Positions 6,689 to 7,142 of a DNA stretch of 7,142 nt are shown here, piece after piece. Position 1 is the stretch's first letter. Every line of letters begins with the position of its first letter. The DNA comes from CAVZRC01 sp052148775 (GTDB lineage: Bacteria; Planctomycetota; Planctomycetia; Isosphaerales; Isosphaeraceae). The notes under the pieces are model-generated. The model was not told where the DNA came from, searched no databases, and worked only from the letters and a program-made list of their open reading frames with translations. The stretch covers positions 1-7,142 of the forward strand of contig JBKQHM010000840.1 of NCBI GenBank assembly GCA_052148775.1, read 5' to 3'. The translations under genes were made by a program, and so were the position numbers.

Positions 6689-7142
6689 ATGGCTGTCAAC
6701 ACGGCTCGCGAAGCGACAAACGGCACCGGACCACCCCGCGAGCCGGACGCCGCGCGCCGAGCCAAGCCGATCGTCGTCCTGGCCTTGGTGGCACTCGTGG
6801 GCGCCGGATCCTGGGTGGTCCTGACCGCTCATCGATCCGGGGTCGCGGCCCGGCCCTCGAAGGGTGTGCGGTTGCTCACCCTGGAACGGCCATTCCCCGC
6901 GGAAGGGCGATATGCTTCGGACCCCTACATCGGCCCCAAGGTCTGTGCGGAATGCCACCCGGCCCAGTCCGCGCTCCACGTCCGATCGGGGCACGGCCAG
7001 ACCCTCAGCCCGGCCAGTCGTCGGAAGCTCTCGCGCGAACTGGACGGTAAGACCGTCGCCGATCCGGAACAACCCGATGTCCTCTGGAGCTACGACTATC
7101 GCAACGGACAGTTGCACATCGCTCGCAAGGCCGGGAACAAGG
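6689..7142 (+). CDS. Membrane-anchored c-type cytochrome, probably multiheme (3' partial)
   Basis: The frame from the ATG at 6689 has 151 codons without a stop and runs off the right edge. A polar N-terminus with Arg/Lys at 23-26 precedes one hydrophobic segment at about 27-46 (PIVVLALVALVGAGSWVVLT), a signal anchor. Residues 80-104 read YIGPKVCAECHPAQSALHV and then RSGHG; CAECH (86-90) is a covalent heme c site, and H97 and H102 are candidate distal ligands. The Y-x-G-x-x-x-CAECH context is typical of multiheme cytochromes of the c554 / cytochrome c family, where further CxxCH sites follow; here only one lies within the window. Electron transfer on the outer face of the cytoplasmic membrane is expected. 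The gene starts nine bases after the DUF2934 gene, with only a weak GAGAG ribosome site, which suggests translational coupling. The number of hemes and any C-terminal domain cannot be seen. Confidence 0.85.
   Translation, partial: MAVNTAREATNGTGPPREPDAARRAKPIVVLALVALVGAGSWVVLTAHRSGVAARPSKGVRLLTLERPFPAEGRYASDPYIGPKVCAECHPAQSALHVRSGHGQTLSPASRRKLSRELDGKTVADPEQPDVLWSYDYRNGQLHIARKAGNK

Noticed and set aside
5780..7117. Minus-strand open frame of 445 codons opposite the DUF2934 and cytochrome genes
   Set aside because: The plus strand has clear DUF2934, zinc-knuckle and CAECH signatures. The antisense translation is rich in Gly, Arg, Asp and Glu and has no recognisable motif.

Overview
The window looks like chromosomal DNA of a planctomycete, most likely of the Isosphaeraceae/Gemmatales type. 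It is GC-rich (roughly two thirds by eye). It carries a CRTAC1-type FG-GAP/VCBS protein with a C-terminal ASPIC/UnbV domain, a membrane-anchored TPR protein, a DUF2934 domain and an anchored c-type cytochrome, a mix typical of that phylum. The assignment is inferred from gene content only; there is no rRNA or other marker.

Layout. (1) Bases 2-1387 (+): 3' part of a NuoM/NuoL-type proton-channel membrane subunit, cut by the left edge. (2) 1388-1545: convergent intergenic gap filled mainly by a large imperfect inverted repeat (arms 1428-1453 and 1477-1502), which looks like a REP-type repeat. (3) 1546-3915 (-): secreted or anchored TPR + seven-repeat FG-GAP + ASPIC/UnbV protein. (4) 3916-4267: divergent intergenic region with several short dyads. 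(5) 4268-5518 (+): TPR protein with an N-terminal membrane anchor. (6) 5519-5803: intergenic. (7) 5804-6679 (+): DUF2934 domain followed by a zinc-knuckle domain resembling a degenerate HNH_5-type domain. (8) 6689-7142 (+, continues past the right edge): membrane-anchored cytochrome c with a CAECH heme site.

How the genes may work together. The TPR/FG-GAP/ASPIC protein, the divergent anchored TPR protein and the cytochrome all have N-terminal membrane or export segments followed by extracytoplasmic domains, so they may form a periplasmic or surface scaffold plus redox module; this is inference from adjacency. The proton-channel homologue may belong to a different transcription unit to the left. 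No CRISPR array, tRNA, rRNA, transposase or phage gene was seen. The points most worth checking are the loss of the usual charged residues in the proton-channel homologue, the inverted repeat, and the DUF2934/zinc-knuckle fusion with its missing histidine.
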